Below, in pieces: positions 42,424 through 51,765 of a DNA stretch of 64,000 nt (position 1 is its first letter; each line of letters opens with the position of its first letter). The notes beneath the pieces are model-generated. The model searched no databases. It was given only the letters and a program-made list of their open reading frames with translations, and was not told the DNA's origin. The stretch is taken from assembly GCF_005047355.1 (NCBI RefSeq), contig NZ_SUMC01000031.1, positions 1-64,000 on the forward strand. Direction: 5' to 3'. Source of the DNA: Actinacidiphila oryziradicis (lineage in GTDB: Bacteria > Actinomycetota > Actinomycetes > Streptomycetales > Streptomycetaceae). A program made the position numbers and the translations under genes.

Positions 42424-43350
42424 TTAGACCTTCTTGCCGTACGGCTTCGCCGGGTGCTGCTTGGCCAGCCGCCATGCGTGCGGGCCCTCGGGGCTGCCCT
42501 CGGAGCGGACCACCTCGCCGACTTCCATGACCTGCTTGAAGCGGCGCAGATCGTCGCGTACCTGCTGCTGGGGGTGCTCGCCGAAGAGTTTGGCGACGGC
42601 CGCTCCGGCGTAGCCACCCGGCGGGCTGAAGTGGAGTTCCACCCACACTTCGGTGCCCCGGCCGCCCGGTGCGTCACGGAAGCGGACCGAGCCCGCGTTG
42701 CCCACATCCGCGCCCTTGAGCGAGGACCAGGCGATCAGCTCGCCCGGACGGTCCTCGACCACCTCGGCGTCCCACTCGACCTTCTTCTTCACCGGGGCTT
42801 TGGCGATCCAGTGCGAGTGCCCATCACCGTCCGTCCGCACAGCTTCCAGGTGCTGCATGAAGGCGGGCAGGTTTTCGAGGGAGCGCCAGTACCGGTAAAC
42901 CTCGTTCCGCGGCCGTTTGACCGTGATGGACGCGGCGGCATGCATGCCGTCCCTCCCCCTCCCACCGCTCCGCGGGACCGACCGGACCGCCACGTAGAGG
43001 TCGACCGCGGTAATCCCGGCGACGGCAGCCGTGGCGGCCGTGACGCGGAGCTGCCTGAGGCCGGTGCGGTTACGGCGGGCGCGCACCAGCAGCGTCAGGT
43101 CGAGTGCGTCTCCGGCGACCCGGGTCCACGTCCACGGCCCGGGCCTGCGAGTGCCCAGCAGGAGCGCGGCGTGGCCCAGCTCGCGCACGCCGACAAGCGG
43201 CACCAGGGTCCGGGCCAGGGCGGAGTCATCGACTCCGCTGAACCCGCTGACGGCATGCGGCGCGGTGATCTGCGCCAGCCCGAGGGAGGCGCTGAACCAT
43301 CCCAGGGCGCGGGCAAGACGATGCGACGAGTCCTTCTTGTGACGGGTCAT
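42424..43350 (-). CDS. SRPBCC/cyclase-like protein with membrane helices
   Basis: The 308-residue protein has an N-terminal part with two or three hydrophobic helices (ARALGWFSASLGLAQITAPH, LRVTAATAAVAGITAVDLYV) and a C-terminal polyketide-cyclase/START-like domain (ITVKRPRNEVYRYWRSLENL onward) that binds hydrophobic ligands. The ATG at 43350 is preferred to a longer upstream frame. It is first in a probable operon with the zinc dehydrogenase. Confidence 0.82.
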   Translation of the reverse strand: MTRHKKDSSHRLARALGWFSASLGLAQITAPHAVSGFSGVDDSALARTLVPLVGVRELGHAALLLGTRRPGPWTWTRVAGDALDLTLLVRARRNRTGLRQLRVTAATAAVAGITAVDLYVAVRSVPRSGGRGRDGMHAAASITVKRPRNEVYRYWRSLENLPAFMQHLEAVRTDGDGHSHWIAKAPVKKKVEWDAEVVEDRPGELIAWSSLKGADVGNAGSVRFRDAPGGRGTEVWVELHFSPPGGYAGAAVAKLFGEHPQQQVRDDLRRFKQVMEVGEVVRSEGSPEGPHAWRLAKQHPAKPYGKKV

Positions 43351-43474
43351 GAGGGCCTCACCTCGGCTGTCGCGCGATGCGGCCGGGAGGCGCGGAAAGC
43401 GGCCCGGCTGCTCCAGGCCTTTCGCAGTACCCCTCGCGCAAGGGGTCACACACGTACGGTCCGGCCGACCGGCG

Positions 43475-44503
43475 TCAGCGCGAGAGTTCGACGGCGACCA
43501 GTTCGGCGATCTGGACGGCGTTCAGGGCCGCGCCCTTGCGGAGGTTGTCGTTGGAGAGGAAGAGGGCGAGGCCGTGCTCGACGGTCTCGTCCAGGCGGAT
43601 GCGGCCGACATAGCTCGGGTCCTGGCCGGCGGCCTGCAGCGGGGTGGGGATCTCGGAGAGCTCGACGCCAGGGGCGTCCGCCAGCAGCTCGTAGGCGCGC
43701 TCGACGGTGATCGGCCGGGCGAAGCGGGCGTTGACCTGGAGGGAGTGGCCGGAGAAGACCGGGACGCGGACGCAGGTGCCGGAGACCTTGAGGCCGGGGA
43801 TTTCGAGGATCTTCCGCGACTCGTTGCGGAGCTTCTGCTCCTCGTCGGTCTCGAAGCGGCCGTCGTCCACGATCTTGCCCGCGAGGGGGAGCACGTTGAA
43901 GGCGATCGGGCGGGCATAGACGGCCGGCTCGGGGAATTCCACGGCCGAGCCGTCGAAGGTCAGCTCGGCGGCGCGGTCGGCGACCTTGCGGACCTGGCCG
44001 TCGAGCTCGGCGACACCGGAGAGCCCGGAGCCGGAAACGGCCTGGTAGGTGGTGGCGACCAGGGCCGTCAGCTCTGCTTCGGTGTGCAGGGGCTTGAGGA
44101 CGGGCATGGCGGCCATGGTGGTGCAGTTGGGGTTGGCGATGATGCCCTTGGGACGGTCGGCGATCGCGTGCGGATTGACCTCGGAGACGACCAGCGGGAC
44201 CTCGGGGTCCATCCGCCAGGCGGAGGAGTTGTCGATGATGACGGCGCCGTCGGCGGCGACCTTGGGGGCCAGGGCCTTGGAGGTGGAACCGCCGGCCGAG
44301 AAGAGGACGATGTCCAGCCCGGTGTAGTCGGCCGTGGCGGCGTCCTCGATGACGACGTCGCCGCCCTGCCAGGACAGTACGCGCCCGGCCGAGCGGGCGG
44401 AGGCGAACAGCCGCAGCTGCTCCACGGGGAAGTCGCGCTCGGCGAGTACCTTGCGCATGACCCCGCCGACCTGGCCGGTGGCTCCGACGATTCCGATCCT
44501 CAT
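43475..44503 (-). CDS. asd: aspartate-semialdehyde dehydrogenase
   Basis: The 342-residue enzyme reduces aspartyl phosphate to aspartate semialdehyde for lysine, threonine and methionine. GIVGATGQVG is the NADP loop, FSAGGSTSKALAP and NSSAWRMDPEVPLVVSEVN are family motifs, and the catalytic Cys is in ANPNCTTMA. Only a stretch starting MRIGIVGATGQ is conserved, so the longer upstream reading is rejected. It follows the DapA-like gene by 169 bases on the same strand. Confidence 0.95.
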   Translation of the reverse strand: MRIGIVGATGQVGGVMRKVLAERDFPVEQLRLFASARSAGRVLSWQGGDVVIEDAATADYTGLDIVLFSAGGSTSKALAPKVAADGAVIIDNSSAWRMDPEVPLVVSEVNPHAIADRPKGIIANPNCTTMAAMPVLKPLHTEAELTALVATTYQAVSGSGLSGVAELDGQVRKVADRAAELTFDGSAVEFPEPAVYARPIAFNVLPLAGKIVDDGRFETDEEQKLRNESRKILEIPGLKVSGTCVRVPVFSGHSLQVNARFARPITVERAYELLADAPGVELSEIPTPLQAAGQDPSYVGRIRLDETVEHGLALFLSNDNLRKGAALNAVQIAELVAVELSR

Positions 44504-44672
44504 GCGGTTTGTCTCCGATCTGGTCCAACGCTGTACTACGCGGTCCGGACCACGCGGTCCGGCGTGGTGCCCGGGTGAGGGGCGCGGCTCTGCTCCAAGG
44601 TGAGTATCCCTCGCGGGAGCGGGCGGCGGCTCGGCGGTTCGCAGGCCGAGACGGCGCCACGGCGCCACGGCG

Positions 44673-45509
44673 TCACGGCCGGACGGCGGCCAGCGCGGCC
44701 TCGGCGGTCCTGGCCGCCGCGGGGGCCGCCGGAAGCAGTGGCAGCCGGACGTCGGGGGTGGGGATGCGTCCCTGGGCGTGCAGTACGGCCTTGATGACCG
44801 TCGGGTTGGGCTCGGCGAACACAGCAGCGGCCAGCGCCGCCAGCTCATGCCCGAGCCCGGCGTCGTAGGACCCGGCCAGCCGTACCCACCGGTCCGTCGC
44901 GAGGTGGGCGGAGGCGAGGATGCCGCCCGCCGCGCCCAGCGCGAAGAGCGCGGGGGCGAAGACATCGTCCCCGGCGAGCAGGGGCACGTCCCGGACGAGG
45001 GCGACGGTGTCCTGGTCGATGCCGCCGACCGCGTGCTTGATGCCGACGACGGCGGGGATCGCGGCGAGCCGCCGTACGGTGTCCGCGCCGAGCACCCGGC
45101 CCGTGCGGTACGGGATGTTGTAGACGATCAGCGGCAGCGGGCTCGCCTCGGCGAGGGCCTCGAAGTGCGCGATCACCCCGGCCTCCGACGGCCGGGTGAA
45201 GTACGGCACCGGCACGAGAGCGGCGTCCGCCCCGGTCTTCGCCAGCGCCTCGATGGTGCTCCGGGTGTCGTTCGACCCGGCGCCGACGGTGAGGTGCGCC
45301 CCGCGCTCGCGGCAGACCCGGGTGACGACCTCCGTCACGAGCCTGCGCTCGTCGGCGTCGAGGACCGCCGCCTCGGCGGTGGTGCCGAGCGCGACCAGGC
45401 CCGCCGCGCCGTCGTCGAGCACGGAGTGCGCGAGCTCCTCCAGCGGGCCCGGGGCGACTGCTCCGGCGGCGTTGAAGGGCGTGATCAGCGGTACGTGGAG
45501 GATTCCCAT
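44673..45509 (-). CDS. DapA-family dihydrodipicolinate synthase-like lyase
   Basis: The 278-residue TIM-barrel aldolase has a Schiff-base Lys in VVGIKHAVGG and a catalytic Tyr in IVYNIPYRTG, with ALGTTAEAAVL at the N-terminus. It is a paralogue-type DapA rather than certainly the housekeeping enzyme; being next to asd argues for a role in diaminopimelate synthesis. The start is ATG at 45509 after a rejected 7-codon extension. Confidence 0.85.
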   Translation of the reverse strand: MGILHVPLITPFNAAGAVAPGPLEELAHSVLDDGAAGLVALGTTAEAAVLDADERRLVTEVVTRVCRERGAHLTVGAGSNDTRSTIEALAKTGADAALVPVPYFTRPSEAGVIAHFEALAEASPLPLIVYNIPYRTGRVLGADTVRRLAAIPAVVGIKHAVGGIDQDTVALVRDVPLLAGDDVFAPALFALGAAGGILASAHLATDRWVRLAGSYDAGLGHELAALAAAVFAEPNPTVIKAVLHAQGRIPTPDVRLPLLPAAPAAARTAEAALAAVRP

Positions 45510-45614
45510 GCCGCAGAGCCTGACCGGCACGGACCGTCAAGGTCTATTTAATTGTCCTTCATCCGACCATTAAGCATCCCTACCGGAAGGGGTTGTCTGG
45601 CACCCTCCCCTGCC

Positions 45615-46034
45615 ATGACGAACAGCTACGAGATATCCACCGACCCGGGCCGCCTCGACGCCGCCCGGGTCCACCACTGGCTCTCCACCGACGCCTACTG
45701 GGCCCTCGGCCGCTCCCGCGACACCCAGGACCGCGCCATCGCCGGCTCACTCAATTTCGGCGCCTACGACACCGTCTCCGGGCAGCAGCTCGCCTACGCC
45801 CGCGTCGTCACCGACCACGCCACCTTCGCCTGGCTCTGCGACGTCTACGTCGCCCCCGGCGCCCGCGGCAAGGGCCTCGGCACCGCCCTGGTCACCGCCG
45901 TCCGCGATCACCTGGAGCCGGCCGGGGTGCGTCGTGTGCTGCTGGCCACCCACGACGCCCATGGCGTCTACGCGAAGATCGGCTTCGAACCGCTCGCCGA
46001 CCCCTCGCTCTGGATGGCGCTGCTCCTCGGGTGA
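45615..46034 (+). CDS. GNAT family N-acetyltransferase
   Basis: The 139-residue acetyltransferase has the acetyl-CoA loop VAPGARGKGLGTALV (about 78-92) and the C-terminal strand-helix YAKIGFEPLADPS. The substrate is unknown. The ATG at 45615 begins the conserved region. Its last 67 bases overlap the convergent phosphotransferase gene. Confidence 0.88.
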   Translation: MTNSYEISTDPGRLDAARVHHWLSTDAYWALGRSRDTQDRAIAGSLNFGAYDTVSGQQLAYARVVTDHATFAWLCDVYVAPGARGKGLGTALVTAVRDHLEPAGVRRVLLATHDAHGVYAKIGFEPLADPSLWMALLLG

Positions 46035-47338
46035 CCCGGGTTCACCGCTGGTAATTCGGCCTCGTCCAGCCAGGTGTTCACCAGCGCCCATCCGGCTGCC
46101 CGCAGAGCGCGGTAGGCGCGGCGCGCCTGCCTGCGCCAGAAAAGGGAGGCCGTGGGGCGGTCGGGCCGGGGTGCCTCGGCGAACCACCCGACCGCGTACG
46201 AGCGCGGCGTGCCTTCCTGCGCGGCGCGGTCCCGGTGGAACTGGAGCGCCTTCGCGGCCTGCTCGGCGGAGGGGACGCGGGCCAGTCCGAGCGGCGCTTT
46301 GGCGAGCAGGAGGGCGCGGTTGATCTTCTCCGCCTGCTCCTCCAACAGCACTTTCTCGTCCCGGACCACTCTGTCGGCGGCGCGGATCACATCCGCGTAC
46401 GCGGATTGGCCGTGCTCGTAGGCCAGCCAGTGCGGCAGGTCCTCGTGGAGGCCGGTGACCGCCTCCGGGCGTACGTCGCGCAGCGCGACGCGCCAGGCCT
46501 CGATGACGTCCGGCCGCCGTTCCGGGGGGTAATCCATCCGTATCAGGTGGATGGCGAGGTCATGCAGGTGGTCGCCCCAGGAGGCCAGTTCCCAGTCCAG
46601 GAACAGGGGCCGGCCGCCCTGGTTGACGAGGACGTTTCCGGCGTGCAGGTCTTTGTGCAGCAGGCCGGACGGGCGTCGGCGCATGCCGGCCGCACGGCCC
46701 TTGAGGGCCCGCAGGCCGCTCATGGACAGCCCCAGGTCTTCGAAGACCGGTCCGAAGGTGGGCCAGTTGGGACGTATGACGGAACGTTCCATCGTGCGTA
46801 TGTTCCGGAGCAGGTCACTGCCGCTGTCGCCGTCCCGGACCCCCAGCCGGGACAGCAGGGGCAGCTGGGGCAGGCGGTCCCGCCCGACTCGCGCCTTGGC
46901 GGCCATGAATTGGACCAGCTGGTCGACGCGTGCCTGGGGAACCCGCTGGCCCGGCTTGAGGAGGTGGACCAGCGGCTTGCCCTTGTGGAAGACGTAGATC
47001 GCCTCGTCGCAGGCCTGCACCAGGAGTTCAGGGACATCCAGCCGGCCCCGGAGGGCGGCTGCGAGGTTGGCTTCACAGTCCCAGGTCCGCACGGCGACCT
47101 GCACCGTGTCGGTCCGGCGCACCCGGAGGACCCCCGACGTGGCGCGCGGGAGGCCCAGCTCGGCGGCCAGCGCGTCAGGAATGAGAAAGACGTAGTTGTC
47201 GTGGTGATGACCCGGAATCACCCTGAGGGGTGTCGCCCTTGCCAGCGCGACGGCCCGACGGTAGGCATCGAGCCCGGCGGGCGACAGAGGGACATATCCA
47301 TCGGGGCCGGAATAACGTGACGGAGGAATGGTGATCAT
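45968..47338 (-). CDS. aminoglycoside-phosphotransferase-like kinase
   Basis: The 456-residue protein has a kinase-like fold with the catalytic loop LLHKDLHAGNVLVNQ and metal-binding DWELASWGDHLHDLAIHL. An N-terminal lobe precedes it and a basic C-terminal extension follows (SLFWRRQARRAYRALRAAG). The family phosphorylates small molecules; the substrate is unknown here. The ATG at 47338 with GGAG 6 bases before is preferred to a TTG further upstream. It is downstream of GntR-HAD genes on the same strand, so functional association is possible. Confidence 0.82.
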   Translation of the reverse strand: MITIPPSRYSGPDGYVPLSPAGLDAYRRAVALARATPLRVIPGHHHDNYVFLIPDALAAELGLPRATSGVLRVRRTDTVQVAVRTWDCEANLAAALRGRLDVPELLVQACDEAIYVFHKGKPLVHLLKPGQRVPQARVDQLVQFMAAKARVGRDRLPQLPLLSRLGVRDGDSGSDLLRNIRTMERSVIRPNWPTFGPVFEDLGLSMSGLRALKGRAAGMRRRPSGLLHKDLHAGNVLVNQGGRPLFLDWELASWGDHLHDLAIHLIRMDYPPERRPDVIEAWRVALRDVRPEAVTGLHEDLPHWLAYEHGQSAYADVIRAADRVVRDEKVLLEEQAEKINRALLLAKAPLGLARVPSAEQAAKALQFHRDRAAQEGTPRSYAVGWFAEAPRPDRPTASLFWRRQARRAYRALRAAGWALVNTWLDEAELPAVNPGHPRSSAIQSEGSASGSKPIFA

Positions 47339-47521
47339 GGATTGCTCCAGGGGTTGCGCGATGATCATCATTGGCAACCGTCAGGTCCGACCGACGGATA
47401 GCAGCCCCCAGAACTCAGGTCAGTTCACAGCCATCTCATTGCCAACACCCAGTGTAGTGCGTCGCTAGCACACCACCGGAGCCACCTCATGGAACTTCAC
47501 AAGCCGCCACACCTGCGGGGA

Positions 47522-48226
47522 TTACATGTACCTCAGTTTTTGATCAACGGCTTCCATTGATCGTAGTACGCCCCCAACACCCGCCCCCCGCAAGGCCTCC
47601 GCCCTGCGGTCGTCCGGCGCGAAACCGAGGAAGGGAACACCCGCGCGCCTCGCGGCAGTGTGATCGGAAACCGCGTCGCCGATCATCAGACAATGCGCTG
47701 AATTGATTCCCGTCGACTGCAACACTCGGCGTACGGAGTCCGGATCCGGCTTCATCAGGCTCGGGTCGGGCCGCCGGCCGTGGATGTGACGCCCGAAGAG
47801 TTCGGCGAGGCCCCGGGAGCGCAGATAACGCTCCACGGCGAGCGGAGAGTTGTTCGAGGCCACGGCGAGGGTGAGCCCGTCGGCCGCGAGAGCGCGGACG
47901 AGATCGTCCGCATGCGGGGTCGGCACGGCCGACGCGGCCGCCCGCACCTCCTCGGCGGTGAGCCGGCTCTCCAGCTCGACGACGGCCGGGCCGGCGGGGC
48001 TGCCGGCTCCCCCGGGGGCGCGATGCCCGGCGGCAGTCGCGCGGAGGATCGCGTGGGGATCGTCCAGGTCGTCCACGGCGGGGACGGGCAGCCCCAGTTC
48101 ACCGAGGTGCCCCACCATCACCCGGGCCACCTCATGCGCCGGGTAGCCCCCGAACAGCTTGCAGAGCGGACCGTCGAAGTCGAAGATCACACACCTGGTC
48201 CGGCAGGTCAGTTCGTCGTCCAGCAC
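47522..48226 (-). CDS. HAD-superfamily hydrolase
   Basis: The 234-residue phosphatase has DxD motif I in FDFDGPLCKL, motif II Ser/Asn in AVASNNSPLAV, motif III Lys in MKPDPDSV, and motif IV GDAVSDHTAARRAG. The helical cap between I and II identifies subclass I (phosphoglycolate- or phosphonate-like). The GTG at 48226 is chosen; the upstream frame is not protein-like. It follows the GntR gene by 31 bases. Confidence 0.88.
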   Translation of the reverse strand: MLDDELTCRTRCVIFDFDGPLCKLFGGYPAHEVARVMVGHLGELGLPVPAVDDLDDPHAILRATAAGHRAPGGAGSPAGPAVVELESRLTAEEVRAAASAVPTPHADDLVRALAADGLTLAVASNNSPLAVERYLRSRGLAELFGRHIHGRRPDPSLMKPDPDSVRRVLQSTGINSAHCLMIGDAVSDHTAARRAGVPFLGFAPDDRRAEALRGAGVGGVLRSMEAVDQKLRYM

Positions 48227-48257
48227 ACGCCATCCGTCCGTCGGGGAGGGGACAGGG

Positions 48258-49121
48258 TTACTCAGACAATTCCCACGGGGTGGCGACTGTAGACCAGAGG
48301 GAGTCATAGAAAACCAGGCATTGCCGGACGTACTGCGCCCCCTGGCTGGCATCGCCGTCAGCGGTTGAATGGTGGAAGAAGGACACCTTGGCGCCGAGCG
48401 CGTCGAAGATGTCCATGCGCTCCCCCTCGACCAGCACACTGCGCTGCACCACCCGGTAGAAGCCGGTCAGCACATCGGTGCCATTCAGGACGTAGAGCTT
48501 CTGCATGGGCGCGATCGCCACCGTACGGACCTCGACGGAGACCTCCGGAACCAGGCCCAAGTCGCTGGACAGCGACTCCAGCGAGCTCTTGAGGGCGACC
48601 ACGCTGCTCCGCAGGAGCCGCTGGAAGCGCTTAAGAGGGCGGGTGTCCTGAGCGTCGTCCACGCGCCGGTGCACGGGGAGCTCCAGGTCGGGACTGGGCA
48701 CGAGGACGCGTACCGCGATGTGCTGGGGGCAGAGCTCACCGTCGCGGATAAGGTTCAGCGTCGGCGTGAGCGCCCAGTTGAGAGTTTCGGTGGTGAGGGA
48801 AAAGACATCAAGGGTGACCCGGTCCGCACGGAATGCGCGGGCGACATGGCTAGTCAGGTCCGGCGGGGCACCTTGGGAACGGAGCATTTCATTCCGGTCG
48901 AGGACGACAGAGCCCCGGCCCTGTTGTGAATTGATGTAGCCGTCCTGGCGCAGGACGTCCAGTGCACGCTGCACGGTCGCCCTGGACGTCTGAAACCGCC
49001 GCACCAGAGCCTGCTGAGTCGGAATCAGCTGCCCCACGCGATAACGGCCCGCTTCGATCTCACCACGCAACTCCAGGGCGATACGTCGATAGGGCGGGAA
49101 GAATGTGCTCTCCGAGCTCAC
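48258..49121 (-). CDS. GntR-family transcriptional regulator
   Basis: The 287-residue protein has a winged helix (about 10-78; LIPTQQALVRRFQTSRATVQ) and a C-terminal ligand-binding domain that is not a clear UTRA. It starts with GTG at 49121. It heads a GntR-HAD unit, with the kinase further downstream. A field of TTGG/CCAA motifs upstream (49136-49240) is probably its operator region. Confidence 0.85.
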   Translation of the reverse strand: MSSESTFFPPYRRIALELRGEIEAGRYRVGQLIPTQQALVRRFQTSRATVQRALDVLRQDGYINSQQGRGSVVLDRNEMLRSQGAPPDLTSHVARAFRADRVTLDVFSLTTETLNWALTPTLNLIRDGELCPQHIAVRVLVPSPDLELPVHRRVDDAQDTRPLKRFQRLLRSSVVALKSSLESLSSDLGLVPEVSVEVRTVAIAPMQKLYVLNGTDVLTGFYRVVQRSVLVEGERMDIFDALGAKVSFFHHSTADGDASQGAQYVRQCLVFYDSLWSTVATPWELSE

Positions 49122-49135
49122 CCAGCGAAGGTATA

Positions 49136-49240
49136 CCTCTTGGTCAAGTCAGGGCAGTTGGCTAACCAGGATTGGCCAAATACCCGTTCTGCGACGGACC
49201 TGACTGGCCAATTCCATGTCAGTCAACCAAGGGATTTGGC
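49136..49240. promoter_or_regulatory. repeated TTGG/CCAA motifs upstream of GntR
   Basis: TTGGTCAA (49137), TTGGCTAACCA (49158), TTGGCCAA (49172), TGGCCAAT (49206), TCAACCA (49222) and TTTGGCC (49235) occur within about 100 bases before the GntR gene. Such clustering suggests multiple regulator sites. Confidence 0.4.
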
Positions 49241-49401
49241 CTGTCAACTCCGGAGAGTCACATCCAGAACAGCAGCCAGGAGCAGCAAATCCGGCGGGCC
49301 GGTCCAATAGTTGGCGGCATATATCGCGCGTACGTTCGTGGTAGATCGAAAGGTCGGTGACTGTCCGTCAGTGACAGTCAGTGCCACGAGGGAGACCGGA
49401 A

Positions 49402-49569
49402 ATGTCTGCTGTCACCGTCTGCGTGTTCATCTTCGAACAACTAATCCAGTGCAGGTACGGCCTCGTGGGCGCCATCGCCTTCGGCCTCCTCACCTTCGGC
49501 CTCCGGGCCCGGCTCCACACACTCACCTGCGTCGGCCTGGTCGCCGTCGCCCTGCTCCTGGCGCAGTAG
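49402..49569 (+). CDS. small membrane protein
   Basis: A 55-residue peptide, MSAVTVCVFIFEQLIQCRYG, with two hydrophobic segments (FGLLTFGLRARLHTLT and GLVAVALLLAQ). Small membrane proteins of this kind are common in Streptomyces and unclassified. The ATG at 49402 is preceded by GGGAGACCGG. It is convergent with the Eis-like gene. Confidence 0.5.
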   Translation: MSAVTVCVFIFEQLIQCRYGLVGAIAFGLLTFGLRARLHTLTCVGLVAVALLLAQ

Positions 49570-49591
49570 AACCGTCAGCCCGGCATGCCGG

Positions 49592-50836
49592 TCAGAAGAT
49601 GTCCGGGCACCACGGCCGGCGCGGCGTCCGGAAGAGGGCGTCGGCGAGGATCGCGGCGCCCGGGGTCTCCTCGGCGAGGCGGCCGAGGGCGGCGAGACGC
49701 AGGACGGATTCATTGCCGAGGTAGAGGGCGCCGAGAGAGGCGACCGGGAGGGTGAGGTCGGGGGAGGCGGTGGTGGGGACGGCCTGCGCGGTGCCGTCGG
49801 CGGCGACCTCCAGGCGATAGCGGCCCGCGGCGTGGCCCAGGGGATCCTGGATGTCCAGGACGAGGGCGCCGGGGACGGGGGCGTAGGTACGGGCCTCCAG
49901 GGCGCGCTTCGGGTCGAGGACCCGGACCCACATCAGGTCGGCGGTGGTGTCGACCTTGGCGCAACGGGGATCGCCGAGGAGGTCGGGGAGCAGGTCGTCG
50001 GGGGCGCGGATGCCGGCCTTGACGGTGGAGACCCAGTCGACGGAGAGCAGAAAGCGCCAGAGGGCGGCCTCCGCCTCGGGGGTGGCGGCGATGAGGCCGC
50101 GGACGGAGAGCGGGCACTCGGGGTACATGCCGTGCCACTTCTCCTCGACGGTGTAGGTGGCGAGGCCGGTCGCCTGGCCCGTGGCGTCGCGGTACACGGC
50201 GAACATCGGCTCGGTCCAGCCCTGGGCCGGGTTGCGGATCTCACCTGTTTCCAGCTGCCACCACAGCTCCGTGCGGTTGATCGCGCCTGGCGTACGGCGG
50301 CGGAAGCGCTCGTGCACCTCGGGGCCGACCTTGCGGACCTCGGCGGGCTCGGCGAGGTCGATGCGGGCGCCCTCGGGGAGGGGGACGGGCCGGAGCTGGG
50401 CGCGGGGGACCTCGACGAACCACTCGGTGTACGAGGTCGCGGGGCCGAAGCCGAAGCGCCCGTAGATGGGGTACTCGGCGGCGATGAGGATGGCGAGCGC
50501 CTCGCCACGCTCTTCCTTGGCGGCGCGCAGGTCATTGGCCATCAGGCGGGTCGCCAGGCCCCGGCGGCGGTGGGTGGCGGTCACCGTGACGTTGGTGATG
50601 GCATCGGTATCCAGCAGGGCACCGCCGGGCACGGTGACTTCGCGGGGCATGCTGCGGAAGGTGGCCACGCAGCGGCCGGCGTCGTACGCGCCCTGGGTGC
50701 GGCTCAGGTCGATCTCCTGGCGGCGTACCTCGACCTCCTCGTCGGAGACGGTGGGCGCCCGCAGGAAGCCGGTGTTCACGGCGCGCAGCCACTCCGGGAG
50801 ATCGGCTGCTTCGAGCGTACGTACGTCAAGACCCAT
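49592..50836 (-). CDS. eis: Eis-family GNAT acetyltransferase
   Basis: The 414-residue protein has the Eis architecture: an N-terminal GNAT domain (VTATHRRRGLATRLMANDLR acetyl-CoA loop), a second GNAT-like domain, and a C-terminal SCP-like domain ending at CPDIF, whose terminal carboxylate is catalytic in Eis. Eis proteins acetylate amines in aminoglycosides and proteins. The gene symbol is by similarity. Confidence 0.85.
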   Translation of the reverse strand: MGLDVRTLEAADLPEWLRAVNTGFLRAPTVSDEEVEVRRQEIDLSRTQGAYDAGRCVATFRSMPREVTVPGGALLDTDAITNVTVTATHRRRGLATRLMANDLRAAKEERGEALAILIAAEYPIYGRFGFGPATSYTEWFVEVPRAQLRPVPLPEGARIDLAEPAEVRKVGPEVHERFRRRTPGAINRTELWWQLETGEIRNPAQGWTEPMFAVYRDATGQATGLATYTVEEKWHGMYPECPLSVRGLIAATPEAEAALWRFLLSVDWVSTVKAGIRAPDDLLPDLLGDPRCAKVDTTADLMWVRVLDPKRALEARTYAPVPGALVLDIQDPLGHAAGRYRLEVAADGTAQAVPTTASPDLTLPVASLGALYLGNESVLRLAALGRLAEETPGAAILADALFRTPRRPWCPDIF

Positions 50837-51041
50837 GGCCGCACACTATTCGGCCGCCGGGCCGTACGCACCGGAGTTTCTCGCCCACCCGCCCGCCCTT
50901 TCCAGGGCTCCGCCCGGACCCCGGCTCCGGCGCTGCCGGTGGCCCGGTTGTGCCCACCCTCCCCCAGCCTTCGGCCGGGGGGTGCCCCCGTCTCGCTCCG
51001 CTCGGCCCTGCGGAACGCCTGCCCACAACCGGGGGGCCGGG

Positions 51042-51599
51042 TCAGTCGGTGGAGAGGAGGTCGTCGATGCTGGCTTCACCGGAGCGGTAGCGGCGGGTGA
51101 TTTCGGTGCTGCAGCCGTCGACGGTGCGCTGGAGGCTCTGGCGGCGCTGGGAGACCTGCTGTTCGTGACGGACGAGACGGCCCATGCCGTCGTGGAGTTC
51201 CTGGTCGGTGCGGGCGCCGAGGTCGGAGAGCTCCACCTCGGCGAGGATCTCCTCGGCGAGCCGGCGGTAGCGCTCGCTGACCGGGGTGCCGAGGGTGACA
51301 TGACGGGCGGAGGAACGGACCCGGGACGGGACGTCGGCGAGGATCTCCGACAGGCGGTCGAGTACGGGGGCGTCGGGGGCGGTACGGCGGGCGAGTTCGG
51401 CGCGGAGGATGTCGATCCGGCCCTGGAGGAGGCGTCGCAGGTAGGAGAGGTCGGCCTCTTCCTGCTGGGCCTCGCGGCGCAGTGTGCGCAGACCGGCCAG
51501 GGTGAGGCCGGTCAGCTCGGGTTCGTCGGTCTCCGCGAGCGGACTGCGCGGGCCAGGTGGTGCCTTGAGCATGCGCTGGCTCTTCTCGGTATCGGTCAT
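51042..51599 (-). CDS. rsiG: c-di-GMP-binding anti-sigma factor RsiG
   Basis: The 185-residue protein is mostly coiled coil. It carries two copies of the EX3SX2RX3QX3D signature of RsiG: E48-S52-R55-Q59-D63 and E146-S150-R153-Q157-D161. RsiG sequesters the sporulation sigma factor WhiG when loaded with c-di-GMP. The ATG at 51599 is chosen because the upstream extension is low-complexity. Divergent from dtd. Confidence 0.9.
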   Translation of the reverse strand: MTDTEKSQRMLKAPPGPRSPLAETDEPELTGLTLAGLRTLRREAQQEEADLSYLRRLLQGRIDILRAELARRTAPDAPVLDRLSEILADVPSRVRSSARHVTLGTPVSERYRRLAEEILAEVELSDLGARTDQELHDGMGRLVRHEQQVSQRRQSLQRTVDGCSTEITRRYRSGEASIDDLLSTD

Positions 51600-51765
51600 A
51601 TCTGTCGTCCCCTCGTCCAGCAGACCTCGATCGTCCCATCGACCACCGGCAGCGCGCATCGACCCTGCACCCGAACGGCCCCGGCGGACAGGTGTGCGCG
51701 CGGCCAGAAGGCGTACAGGACAGGGGAGCCCGCGCTCCCCCACTTGCATGAGTGACAATGACGCC

